Source: Gammaproteobacteria bacterium
GTDB lineage: Bacteria; Pseudomonadota; Gammaproteobacteria; GRL18
DNA: 8,188 nt
Assembly: GCA_030632625.1 (NCBI GenBank)
Contig: DAOVUK010000117.1
Location: forward strand, 1-8,188
Direction: 5' to 3'
This document shows, one piece after another, positions 1 through 6,768 of this stretch. Position numbers and translations under genes: made by a program. Below the pieces are notes generated by a model. The model was not told the origin of the DNA, searched no databases, and saw only the letters and a list, made by a program, of their open reading frames with translations. Position 1 is the first letter of the stretch. The number at the start of each line of letters is the position of its first letter.

Positions 1-267
1 CTGGAATTAGAAAAAGGCGGCTCACCCATGGCCTGGGTAAGTCGCCCGAGATTTCACCATCAATACCTGCCGGATAAGATTTTTTATGAAGAAAATGCCT
101 TCTCAGACGATATGGTGACAAAGTTAGAGCAGATGGGACATCAGCTGAAGCAGCAGGACTCTCCTTATGGCAATATGCAGGTGATAAGCTGGGATTATGA
201 TAAAGGTGTGCAGGCAGCATCCGATCCTCGAGTTGAAGGTCAGGCTGTTGTTTTTGAGATACCATAA
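1..267 (+). CDS. ggt: Gamma-glutamyltranspeptidase, C-terminal fragment (5' end outside window)
   Basis: Frame 1 is open from the first base to the TAA at 265-267, giving the last 88 residues of a protein that starts upstream of the window. The ATG at 28 is an internal methionine, because the frame continues unbroken before it. The visible part matches the end of the gamma-glutamyltranspeptidase small (catalytic) subunit: an RPRFHHQYLPD block, a KLEQMGH block, YGNMQVI, and the terminal SDPRVEGQA block typical of the family. Known family role: cleavage of the gamma-glutamyl bond of glutathione and related compounds, with transfer to water or amino acids, usually in the periplasm after autoproteolytic maturation. 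The nucleophilic threonine and the self-cleavage site lie upstream and cannot be checked. Codon use looks less AT-rich than the right-hand block. The gene appears to be co-transcribed with the lipoprotein gene that follows 11 bp later. The family call is firm; the substrate preference is not known. Confidence 0.93.
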   Translation: MELEKGGSPMAWVSRPRFHHQYLPDKIFYEENAFSDDMVTKLEQMGHQLKQQDSPYGNMQVISWDYDKGVQAASDPRVEGQAVVFEIP

Positions 268-271
268 AGGA
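266..271 (+). promoter_or_regulatory. Ribosome binding site of the lipoprotein gene, overlapping the ggt stop
   Basis: AAAGGA is a good Shine-Dalgarno match, 7 nt before the ATG at 279. It overlaps the TAA stop (265-267) of the upstream gene. The arrangement suggests the two genes share one mRNA and that ribosomes finishing ggt help start the next gene. It supports 279 as the start. Confidence 0.75.
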
Positions 272-278
272 ATAAAAT

Positions 279-716
279 ATGCACAAGCTTGTACTATTAC
301 CCGCTCTTATTTTATATATGATTTGGGGGGGATTAATGCTGTCCGGTTGTGCTGAACAAAAGTCAGATGAGGCTATGATTCAGGCACAGATTGAAATTTT
401 ACAGAATGCTATAGAAACCCATGACAGAGGGCAATTTATGGATGTCATTGATACTCAATACCGGGATCAACTCAATAACGATCGTCAGTCATTACAACGC
501 ATGCTGATGGGCTTCTTTTTTCGTTATAGAGATATTTCTGTGTATGTCAGTGCGACGCAAATAAGTATGCAGCAGATCCGTGCTGATGCTCAGTCACAGG
601 TTGTTGTGACGGGAGGTAAGCACCTGATACCGGAAAGTGCCCGGCATTATCAGGTGCATAGCTGCTGGAAAAAAGTGTCTGATGAATGGTTACTCAGTTG
701 TCTTGAATGGCAGTGA
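279..716 (+). CDS. Small putative lipoprotein, NTF2-like
   Basis: This is a 145-residue protein of unknown function. Residues 1-23 form a lipoprotein signal peptide: a Lys near the N terminus, a hydrophobic stretch, then lipobox L21-S22-G23-C24. Alanine after the cysteine is compatible with outer-membrane sorting. The mature part starts with an amphipathic helix (about 30-60) containing an AIETHDRGQFMDVID segment. Helix and beta strands then end in KKVSDEWLLSCLEW, which is reminiscent of small NTF2/SnoaL-like proteins. This fold assignment rests on pattern only. C129 and C141 flank the last strand pair and could form a disulfide. The start is supported by the AAAGGA site at 266-271 and by the signal peptide beginning directly at it. 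It follows ggt by 11 bp, so co-transcription is likely, but a functional link to glutathione metabolism is only a guess. The downstream neighbour is convergent. Confidence 0.8.
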   Translation: MHKLVLLPALILYMIWGGLMLSGCAEQKSDEAMIQAQIEILQNAIETHDRGQFMDVIDTQYRDQLNNDRQSLQRMLMGFFFRYRDISVYVSATQISMQQIRADAQSQVVVTGGKHLIPESARHYQVHSCWKKVSDEWLLSCLEWQ

Positions 717-777
717 GGTAGTTTGCAGGATATTAATATGAAGAGATAATTTATCAGTTTAACTTAAAAATGCCCAC
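717..777. other. Convergent intergenic spacer with short AT dyads
   Basis: This spacer separates the stop codon of the plus-strand lipoprotein gene (714-716) from the stop codon of the minus-strand protease-adaptor gene (778-780). It must carry transcription ends for both directions, or allow read-through. It holds only short AT-rich dyads: ATATTAATAT (730-739), GATAA-T-TTATC (745-755) and TTTAA-C-TTAAA (758-768). None has a GC-rich stem followed by a U-tract, so no intrinsic terminator is called. Confidence 0.5.
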
Positions 778-2889
778 TTAAAACTCAGCTTCTTTAATAA
801 AAACAGTGGAAAGATGTCTTTTTATGCGTTGATAGAAGCTCACTTTTTCACCTTTTAAAACAATATTTCCTCTTATCACCCTTTGTGGAATTAAGTTTTC
901 AGACATAAACTTCAAATGAATTTTATAGGTACTTTCAACGGGTATATTATTATTGTTTCGATTATTATCACGCACAGCAATATCACCTCCAAAAACAGAG
1001 GCCATATACATTGAATTCAGTTCTCGTATAGCCATTGGATCAATGCTAAGCATTTCGACTTTTAAAGGTGAAATTAGCCCATCATTAGAATAGAAATATC
1101 CCTGTGAACCGTCTTTCAAGCGGGAAAGGTTGTGCTCAGAAACATAAGCCGTCACATAGGAAGGGTCGTGACTTATTACGGATAAAACCGGCTGACCACG
1201 AGCTAGCCAGTCACCTTCTTTTAAGGCCGTCACCTGGTCAGAAACAATGCCATTAAAAGGTGAAAAAGATTGCAGCTTTTCTTTCTTTTTGTTGAGTTTA
1301 TATAAGCGATGAATTTGTGTCTTAAGCTCAGACTGAATAATTAATGCCTGACTGCGTTGTTTCTCATTAAAGCCTAAGGAGTCTCGATTCCATGTTAATT
1401 CATTAGAACGTTGTTGAACTTGTTTAATATCATAATCCAGCTCAGGCGAGGCCATTTGGAACAAAAGTTGACCATTGGTGACATTTTGTTGATTAAAAAC
1501 ATATATTTTGTCTATTTTACCTGCAATAGGCGTATACATTGTTATTATTTTTTTTTGTACTAGTGCCGGTGCCTCAATTGAACTGCTCCAGGGAACAAAA
1601 CCTAACAAAAGAGCAATGATAAAAATACTCATCGTCCGAATCGTGATGATGTTTAGCTTGATAAGATTACGCAATGTCCACCATTCTTTTATTTCTCGGT
1701 ATATCGGCAATATAATAAAGTAGAGTATCTCAATAACAAACAAGATAATACCCGCAACCTTAAAGAAAAAATGATAAACCAATAAAGCAATACCAAGAAA
1801 TAATAAAAAACGGTAAACCCATATCGAAAAAGCATAAAAAACAAATGGCTTTCTTATTTTCTCAGGAGATAGACCTTTAATCGCAAACAGTTTTTCTCGC
1901 AACCACCAACGCGCCATGGTAAACGAGCGAATTTCAAGGTTAGGCATAGACAGCATATCCGATAGTAGATAATACCCATCAAAACGCATTAACGGATTCA
2001 AGTTGACCAAAAGACTCAATAGCCAGGTTGTTGTTGCCAATAAAAAGAAGATACTTTTAAGAATACCTTCCGGTGCAAAATTCCAACAAAATAAACTTAT
2101 TATGGCTAAGCCAAGTTCAACACTAACACCTGCTGCAGAAATTTTTATACGCTTTGAACGTAACTGTAATTTCCAGGCATCACTGGTATCAGTATAAAGT
2201 ACTGGCCATCCAACAAGAAAAGCAACACCAATCACCGGCACATGACAATTCATCGTCTTCGCCACAAAAGCATGCCCTAATTCATGCAAGATTTTGACAA
2301 AAAAGAGCACAATAAAATAGAGACCTAAACCAGTCCAATTAAAAAAATAGGAAAAGGTCGTAACAAAGGCTTCCATATTGTGAATGGTTGAGATGATGCC
2401 AATAAAGAAAACAATCAATAAAATAAATAAAGTGGTCGAGTGCCCCATCCAACGTACAGAATTTAGGTGTTTATCAAGAAACTTATCAGGGTTCCAAAAA
2501 GGGATTCTGAAAAAAAGATAACTCTTGGCCAAATGAGAAAACCAACTTTTATGTTCCAGTGATTTTCTTTGTGTACGATACCATTCTTTTTGTTTATCAT
2601 CGCCAATGATTAAATTTCCACGGCGAAGAAAATCCATCAAGTCAGCAATATGTTCTTTAGTAATTTCCTTGGATAGTTGTGCTGAGGCTTGAAGAGCAAG
2701 CTCTTCTTCATCCACATCAAGGCTAATAAAGACTAAAAGTTCAACTTCTAATTGCCCTAATCGAAAATGTCTATTCGCCAGAGGATCATGAATGACCCAT
2801 GCGGGTGAGCCATCGTGTTCAGGCTCCACCGGATACAGCTGAAGTTCTTCTCTTAAACATGAATTTAATACACGTTTAGAAGTGGTCAC
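778..2889 (-). CDS. PqqD-like / M50 site-2 protease / HlyD-adaptor fusion protein
   Basis: This 703-residue membrane protein resembles the family often annotated as putative peptide zinc metalloprotease (COG1994-like) fused to a biotin/lipoyl domain. Residues about 12-95 look like a PqqD-type winged helix, including an FRLGQLEVELL stretch. About seven or eight membrane segments lie between 150 and 432. The zinc protease site is complete: H202-E-L-G-H206 (HExxH) and N298-P299-L-M-R-F-D304-G, the S2P-type aspartate motif. A YTDTSDAW block at 232-239 is also typical. The periplasmic part has a lipoyl half-motif (about 451-484), a predicted alpha-hairpin (about 485-541), a second lipoyl half (about 543-572) and a beta-barrel region with an Asn-rich loop near 642-648. 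The start is GTG at 2889, because an in-frame TAG lies at 2905-2907 and the next Met is residue 85. No good Shine-Dalgarno is seen. The gene begins 7 bp after the stop of the GAF-HlyD gene. Inference: an inner-membrane component of an exporter or processing machine for the large protein encoded upstream. Confidence 0.88.
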   Translation of the reverse strand: MTTSKRVLNSCLREELQLYPVEPEHDGSPAWVIHDPLANRHFRLGQLEVELLVFISLDVDEEELALQASAQLSKEITKEHIADLMDFLRRGNLIIGDDKQKEWYRTQRKSLEHKSWFSHLAKSYLFFRIPFWNPDKFLDKHLNSVRWMGHSTTLFILLIVFFIGIISTIHNMEAFVTTFSYFFNWTGLGLYFIVLFFVKILHELGHAFVAKTMNCHVPVIGVAFLVGWPVLYTDTSDAWKLQLRSKRIKISAAGVSVELGLAIISLFCWNFAPEGILKSIFFLLATTTWLLSLLVNLNPLMRFDGYYLLSDMLSMPNLEIRSFTMARWWLREKLFAIKGLSPEKIRKPFVFYAFSIWVYRFLLFLGIALLVYHFFFKVAGIILFVIEILYFIILPIYREIKEWWTLRNLIKLNIITIRTMSIFIIALLLGFVPWSSSIEAPALVQKKIITMYTPIAGKIDKIYVFNQQNVTNGQLLFQMASPELDYDIKQVQQRSNELTWNRDSLGFNEKQRSQALIIQSELKTQIHRLYKLNKKKEKLQSFSPFNGIVSDQVTALKEGDWLARGQPVLSVISHDPSYVTAYVSEHNLSRLKDGSQGYFYSNDGLISPLKVEMLSIDPMAIRELNSMYMASVFGGDIAVRDNNRNNNNIPVESTYKIHLKFMSENLIPQRVIRGNIVLKGEKVSFYQRIKRHLSTVFIKEAEF

Positions 2890-2896
2890 TATTAGA

Positions 2897-4306
2897 TTAC
2901 AAGCCTATCCATTGCCTAACCACAGCAAAAGGACGTCGGAATAAATAATAAAATAAAGAAACTTTCTCGCCATAGAGTTTAGCCATTCCTCTTAAACCAA
3001 TTCTTGGAATGTTTTTGGATGCCAAATCAATACGGGTTCGAAAGGCAAGAATGCCTTCTGGCGAAAGTTCAGCCTGATAATTTTCATAATTTAAGAAGGC
3101 CTTATAGGGTCTATCAGGGTGCACATTTAAAAAGACTTCAACAGCGGTTTTATTCGGCAACTCGATGCTATCAGCCACAGCAAGCCAGACTTCACCCTCT
3201 GCTGATGTCGGGTCGGCGAGTGTGAGTATTTTTTCTCCCAAACTAACCGGCTTTCCTTCCAGCTCATGAATATCAGGAATAATAACAATCCCATTTTGTT
3301 GAGCACGAAGCACGATACGCTCAAGTAGAGACTTAGCATAAGTCGTTTCAGCAAGACGTTGTTCAATGCGAGCTTTGAGCATGGGTAGATTGGAGGATGC
3401 CTGACGATCAATGACCGAAGCCTGTTGAGTGCGACGATACTCTGCTTGAGCAATGGCAAGCTCTTGCTCTGCAACACTCAGGCGTGCAGAAAGCGACGCT
3501 TCATCCAGTGTCAATAATAATTGATTTTTTTTAACAGACTGATTCGGGCGAACATAAATTTCACCAATAACACCATCAATCGGTGCCCTAATCAGAATTG
3601 GATCTTTTGCCACAATCTCAATCGGTGCCATAACCGTCAGAGAGACCGGTATAAACATTATGAAGACCAGTGCCAATAAAATGAGAGTCCAGACAACGGA
3701 CTTTTTTGATTTTAATCGAGAGAAAATGCTTCTTTTTTTTAAGCGGATAAAATCAATAGTATAGCTTATTGCCCCTCGCCAATATTTAAGAACACCTAGT
3801 TCTTCATCTTTCCATACTTCATTTCTAGCTAAAATTAAGGCACCTAGTGACTCATATGTATGGGCATCATTCGCTTCTCGTGACAGTGGAATATAAACAA
3901 TCTGCTCAGGTAAGAAGTCTTCCCATTGTTTACAAATGTCTGACGAGAGATCAGTTCTTTTTACAATTGAGGTTTCAGATTGATAGCAAGCTTTCAATTC
4001 AGAATAAAACGCAGTAAACCAACTAGAAAAGGGCGAATGCTCTGATGCTTTAGGTAAGCTTGAGATGGCTTCTATTTTTATAGAGCCAGTGAAATCAAAA
4101 CAGAGAATGGCGGTCTGATATGAAAATATTTTTTGAGTGTCATTAACAAGAAAATATCCTAATTCTGTTAATGATGGCATGCTCCGCAATTGTTGTTGCA
4201 AAAGTAACAGATCGGTAACATGCCGAATATTAGCCTGATTGTCAGAATGATTATTGTTTGAATGGTGAGTCGAACTTTTCACAGTTTGAGATTCAGATTT
4301 ATTCAT
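2897..4306 (-). CDS. GAF-like domain fused to HlyD-type periplasmic adaptor
   Basis: A 469-residue protein with one strong membrane span at about 203-224. The roughly 200 residues before it have no signal peptide and look like a cytoplasmic GAF-type sensor domain (about 29-187). Its end, LGALILARNEVWKDEEL, is typical of GAF folds. The N-terminal 25 residues are low-complexity (Ser, His, Asn). After the membrane come a lipoyl half-motif (about 238-266, with SVKKNQLL at 257-264), an alpha-helical hairpin (about 270-330), the second lipoyl half (about 331-364) and a beta-barrel region (about 370-450), as in HlyD/membrane-fusion proteins of type I secretion. The start at 4306 overlaps the preceding gene by 8 bp and no Shine-Dalgarno is visible, which suggests translational coupling. 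Inference: it links the inner membrane to the TolC-type channel, and the cytoplasmic domain may sense a ligand or bind a partner. The GAF ligand cannot be predicted. Confidence 0.87.
   Translation of the reverse strand: MNKSESQTVKSSTHHSNNNHSDNQANIRHVTDLLLLQQQLRSMPSLTELGYFLVNDTQKIFSYQTAILCFDFTGSIKIEAISSLPKASEHSPFSSWFTAFYSELKACYQSETSIVKRTDLSSDICKQWEDFLPEQIVYIPLSREANDAHTYESLGALILARNEVWKDEELGVLKYWRGAISYTIDFIRLKKRSIFSRLKSKKSVVWTLILLALVFIMFIPVSLTVMAPIEIVAKDPILIRAPIDGVIGEIYVRPNQSVKKNQLLLTLDEASLSARLSVAEQELAIAQAEYRRTQQASVIDRQASSNLPMLKARIEQRLAETTYAKSLLERIVLRAQQNGIVIIPDIHELEGKPVSLGEKILTLADPTSAEGEVWLAVADSIELPNKTAVEVFLNVHPDRPYKAFLNYENYQAELSPEGILAFRTRIDLASKNIPRIGLRGMAKLYGEKVSLFYYLFRRPFAVVRQWIGL
4299..4306 (-). 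promoter_or_regulatory. 8-bp stop/start overlap, RND-type adaptor to GAF-HlyD
   Basis: ATGAATAA contains the start of the GAF-HlyD gene and the TAA stop of the adaptor gene. The bases before the ATG are pyrimidine-rich (ACTCCCCTAGTTTTA) and lack a Shine-Dalgarno sequence. Initiation therefore most likely depends on ribosomes terminating at this overlap. Confidence 0.6.
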
Positions 4307-5156
4307 TAAAACTAGGGGAGTTTACAGCAGAAAAAACAACTTCTCCACTCATACCAGGTAATAATTCATTGACGGGTGATGTTAAGACACCAATAATACG
4401 AATAGTTTGACTAATTGGATCAACATTTCCAACAATGCGATCGATTTTGCCATTCAGGCTAATATTCAACTCGTCAATATTGAGCACAAAAGGTGCCATA
4501 TTTTTTAACCATGATAACCACTTTGAAGGGACAATCATTTCAACTTCCAGCCCTTTTATATTAACCAATTCAAGAAGCGGCTCCCCTTCTCTAATATATT
4601 GAAAAGCTTGAACGTGTTTTTCAGTTACAATGCCAGCAAAAGGTGCTGTAATTTTACATTCAGATAAAAGAGCATTAATTTTTTTAAGTTCCGCTTGCAT
4701 TATGAAGACTTCTGCTTCACTCTGAATCACTTCTAGTTTACTTATATTATTCAAAGTTGAAAGCTTTTTATTGATTTTAAATTTAGTTTTTGATGCCTTT
4801 AATTTAGCATTCACAACCGCTTTTTCTGCTAATTTAATACGACAATCAAATTGAGCAATGAGTTGGTTTTTTTTTACACTGTCACCATGAATTAATGGAA
4901 ATTTAATCAGTTTCGCAGAAAGCCCCGAGGAAATGACCGCAAAGTGTCTGGAGCGTAACTGACCTCTAATTCTTTGAAAGGTATTAGGCTCAATCAATTT
5001 ATTTTCGTTTGATTTAATAGAGTCAAAAGTATTTCCATTCCCAACACTACTGTCAATGACTGAGTCTTTTTGAGAGTAAGCACTAGAATTTATAAACAAT
5101 AAAAAAATACAAATAAAAAAGTTTATTTTTTGTGTGATGAGGCCACCTCTATTCAT
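4299..5156 (-). CDS. Periplasmic RND-type membrane-fusion protein (short adaptor)
   Basis: A 285-residue periplasmic adaptor. A signal peptide covers about residues 1-28 (KINFFICIFLLFINSSAYS, with cleavage likely after it). There is no lipobox. The first lipoyl half lies at about 70-105, including HGDSVKKNQLIAQFDC. A short alpha-hairpin of about 60 residues (106-165) follows, then the second lipoyl half (about 167-200, with KITAPFAGIVTEK). The beta-barrel and membrane-proximal part contains VDPISQTIRIIGVL and LLPGMSGEVVF, both characteristic of RND efflux adaptors of the AcrA/MexA/CusB type. It is short compared with the usual 350-400 residues of such adaptors. The start at 5156 overlaps the stop of the TolC-type gene by 4 bp (ATGA). 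An AGAGGTGG stretch lies just inside the coding sequence but has no suitable start codon after it. No RND pump gene is visible, so it probably works with its neighbours instead. Its base composition is among the most AT-rich in the window. Confidence 0.88.
   Translation of the reverse strand: MNRGGLITQKINFFICIFLLFINSSAYSQKDSVIDSSVGNGNTFDSIKSNENKLIEPNTFQRIRGQLRSRHFAVISSGLSAKLIKFPLIHGDSVKKNQLIAQFDCRIKLAEKAVVNAKLKASKTKFKINKKLSTLNNISKLEVIQSEAEVFIMQAELKKINALLSECKITAPFAGIVTEKHVQAFQYIREGEPLLELVNIKGLEVEMIVPSKWLSWLKNMAPFVLNIDELNISLNGKIDRIVGNVDPISQTIRIIGVLTSPVNELLPGMSGEVVFSAVNSPSFNE
5153..5156 (-). promoter_or_regulatory. ATGA stop/start overlap, TolC-type gene to adaptor
   Basis: The ATG of the adaptor gene (5156-5154) overlaps the TGA of the TolC-type gene (5155-5153). 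No Shine-Dalgarno precedes it (TTATCCGCACA), so termination-reinitiation coupling is the simplest reading. Confidence 0.65.
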
Positions 5157-6715
5157 TGTGCGGATAAACTTATTAGAGAAGAATCAGCTTGTTCTTCTAA
5201 TAGCTGCTTTCGATTCTGAAGTGGTAATTGACCTGATTCCCAGACTGCATATTTATCAGAGATCAGTTGTGACAACTCACTAATTGATAGTTTCTGGTAG
5301 TTATCAGGGATTGGATTTAAACCTAAACTTACCAAAAAAACACCAAAAGCATCTTGTGAATCCGCATAAGCAAGAAAATCACTCATCTCAGAGCGAAAAG
5401 CACGAAATTCATTCTGTATGACTTCAACACCATTACCCACGTAATTACTTTGTGCTGTTTTTGTAATGATGGAAATTTCATTATCTATTTCACTAAGGTA
5501 TTTTGTATGTTCTTGACGACTTAGTGCATTTTTATACGCTTGCCAGGAAAGGTGTAATTTTGCAACTACAGCCATATTCATTGCAAGACGACGTGATACA
5601 GCTACTTGTTCACTAATTTCACCATATTCTTTAATATCATTATATGAAAATATTTTCATTAAATCGCCAGTAAGTCTAACTCCGGCCTCTTTCCACTGAT
5701 TATTCCAGAGAAAAGAATTATTATCATGATAACCTCCATAAGAAAATTCAATACCCGGTAATAACCTCATAAGAGCTTTACGAGACTCTAGTTGATCAAT
5801 TCGTACATTGTATATTTCGTTAATGTAAAGCGATGAATTAAGTAGCGCAGTCAATTCAAGTGAATTAATATCAGATGAAATATCGGGTAATGCAGTAAAA
5901 CTATTTTTAATTTCAAGTTGAAAATCACTGCCGGGTGGGCTATTTATTAGTGTCGCCAATTCAATCTTACCAATACTCACCATTTCTTTTATTTGTTCTA
6001 GTTGTTGCTTTGTTTCAACCAAAACTCGAATATCATATAGTGTGGTTAAAGGTGATTTTAAATTTTGTTGACGAATTTTTTTCAAATCTTCTAAGGAATT
6101 ATCAACGCGCAATAGTATTCTATCAATGCTGTTATTGAGTTTCTGCATAGCGGCAGTGCGCCAGTATGCTTTACGTACTTGTTGCAGCAAATTAAGCATG
6201 ACATTTTTTCTGGTACGTTCAGAGATTAAAAGTTGGTCAGCATCTTGCTTTGCCTGTAAATAACTGACCCCAAAATCAAGTATATTCCATGTTAAACGAA
6301 TATCAGAAACAAAATGTTCTTTATCTTGTGATGTGGAAGGTTCAAGACTCTGCTCCCCAGTTAACACTGAATAACTACTGGCGGCATTGTAATTATTTCT
6401 ATCAAAATAACCAGCTGAGAATCCCAGTGAAGGCAGCATATCAAGTTTAGCCAGCTCAAGGCTTTGACTCGCAACAGCCTGCTCCATTCGTTTAACACGA
6501 TTTTGTAAATTATATTTTAGGGCTCTGGCCATTGCCTCATTTAAGGTTAATGTACCAGTTAAAGGTTCTTGTGAGGCATAAATATGTTTTTCATCAAAAT
6601 TGACAAAGTCAAGTATTTCTTTTTGATCAACTGGTTCAGGTTGTACGGCACAACCCGAAAGAATAGTTAAGGGTAAAACAGTGAGCAAGGTAAGCCCTAA
6701 TTTATTTTTAAACAT
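5153..6715 (-). CDS. TolC-family outer-membrane lipoprotein (outer-membrane efflux/secretion channel)
   Basis: A 520-residue protein with a lipoprotein signal peptide and lipobox L19-S20-G21-C22, with Ala following, consistent with outer-membrane sorting. The body shows the two-fold outer-membrane-efflux repeat. The first half (about 55-262) has TLNEAMARALKYN near its start and LTWNILDFGVSYLQAKQDAD at 141-160, the strand-turn-helix signature of TolC/OEP proteins. The second half (about 288-470) has the matching AGVRLTGDLMKIF region and a long helix. The C-terminal 50 residues (after SLGLNPIPD) form a helical tail. Family role: a trimeric channel spanning the outer membrane and periplasm that docks onto adaptor proteins. 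The start at 6715 is chosen because the signal peptide begins directly there; a weak AAGG lies 10 nt upstream (6727-6730). It lies 53 bp downstream of the large surface protein gene and overlaps the adaptor gene by 4 bp. The partner complex is inferred from this context. Confidence 0.92.
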   Translation of the reverse strand: MFKNKLGLTLLTVLPLTILSGCAVQPEPVDQKEILDFVNFDEKHIYASQEPLTGTLTLNEAMARALKYNLQNRVKRMEQAVASQSLELAKLDMLPSLGFSAGYFDRNNYNAASSYSVLTGEQSLEPSTSQDKEHFVSDIRLTWNILDFGVSYLQAKQDADQLLISERTRKNVMLNLLQQVRKAYWRTAAMQKLNNSIDRILLRVDNSLEDLKKIRQQNLKSPLTTLYDIRVLVETKQQLEQIKEMVSIGKIELATLINSPPGSDFQLEIKNSFTALPDISSDINSLELTALLNSSLYINEIYNVRIDQLESRKALMRLLPGIEFSYGGYHDNNSFLWNNQWKEAGVRLTGDLMKIFSYNDIKEYGEISEQVAVSRRLAMNMAVVAKLHLSWQAYKNALSRQEHTKYLSEIDNEISIITKTAQSNYVGNGVEVIQNEFRAFRSEMSDFLAYADSQDAFGVFLVSLGLNPIPDNYQKLSISELSQLISDKYAVWESGQLPLQNRKQLLEEQADSSLISLSAQ

Positions 6716-6768
6716 TGAAAAAAGTGCCTTATTTTTATTGTCAATAATTCGTAGATTGAAATTTTAAA
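6716..6768 (-). promoter_or_regulatory. 53-bp leader between giant-protein gene and TolC-type gene
   Basis: An AT-rich gap carrying only a weak AAGG ribosome binding site (6727-6730). A TTGACA hexamer is present at 6739-6744, but the position 17 bp downstream reads TTTTCA and sits directly against the start codon, so no promoter is called. No GC-rich hairpin is seen, so read-through from the giant gene is plausible. Confidence 0.4.

Noticed and set aside
28..267. A complete 79-residue gene starting at ATG 28
   Set aside because: The frame continues upstream to base 1 and the sequence is the conserved end of gamma-glutamyltranspeptidase, so the ATG is internal.
717..777. Bidirectional intrinsic terminator between convergent genes
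   Set aside because: Only short AT-only palindromes are present; there is no GC-rich stem with a U-tract.
1508..2197. Plus-strand open frames at 1508-1723 and 2003-2197
   Set aside because: Both are antisense to the protease-adaptor gene, short, and without a ribosome binding site or recognisable motif.
3127..3477. Minus-strand open frame of 116 codons in another frame of the GAF-HlyD gene
   Set aside because: It overlaps the lipoyl-hairpin region of a clearly recognisable protein and shows no domain of its own.
6716..6744. Promoter for the TolC-type gene based on a TTGACA hexamer
   Set aside because: The -10 position at 17-bp spacing reads TTTTCA and the resulting start of transcription would fall within the coding sequence.
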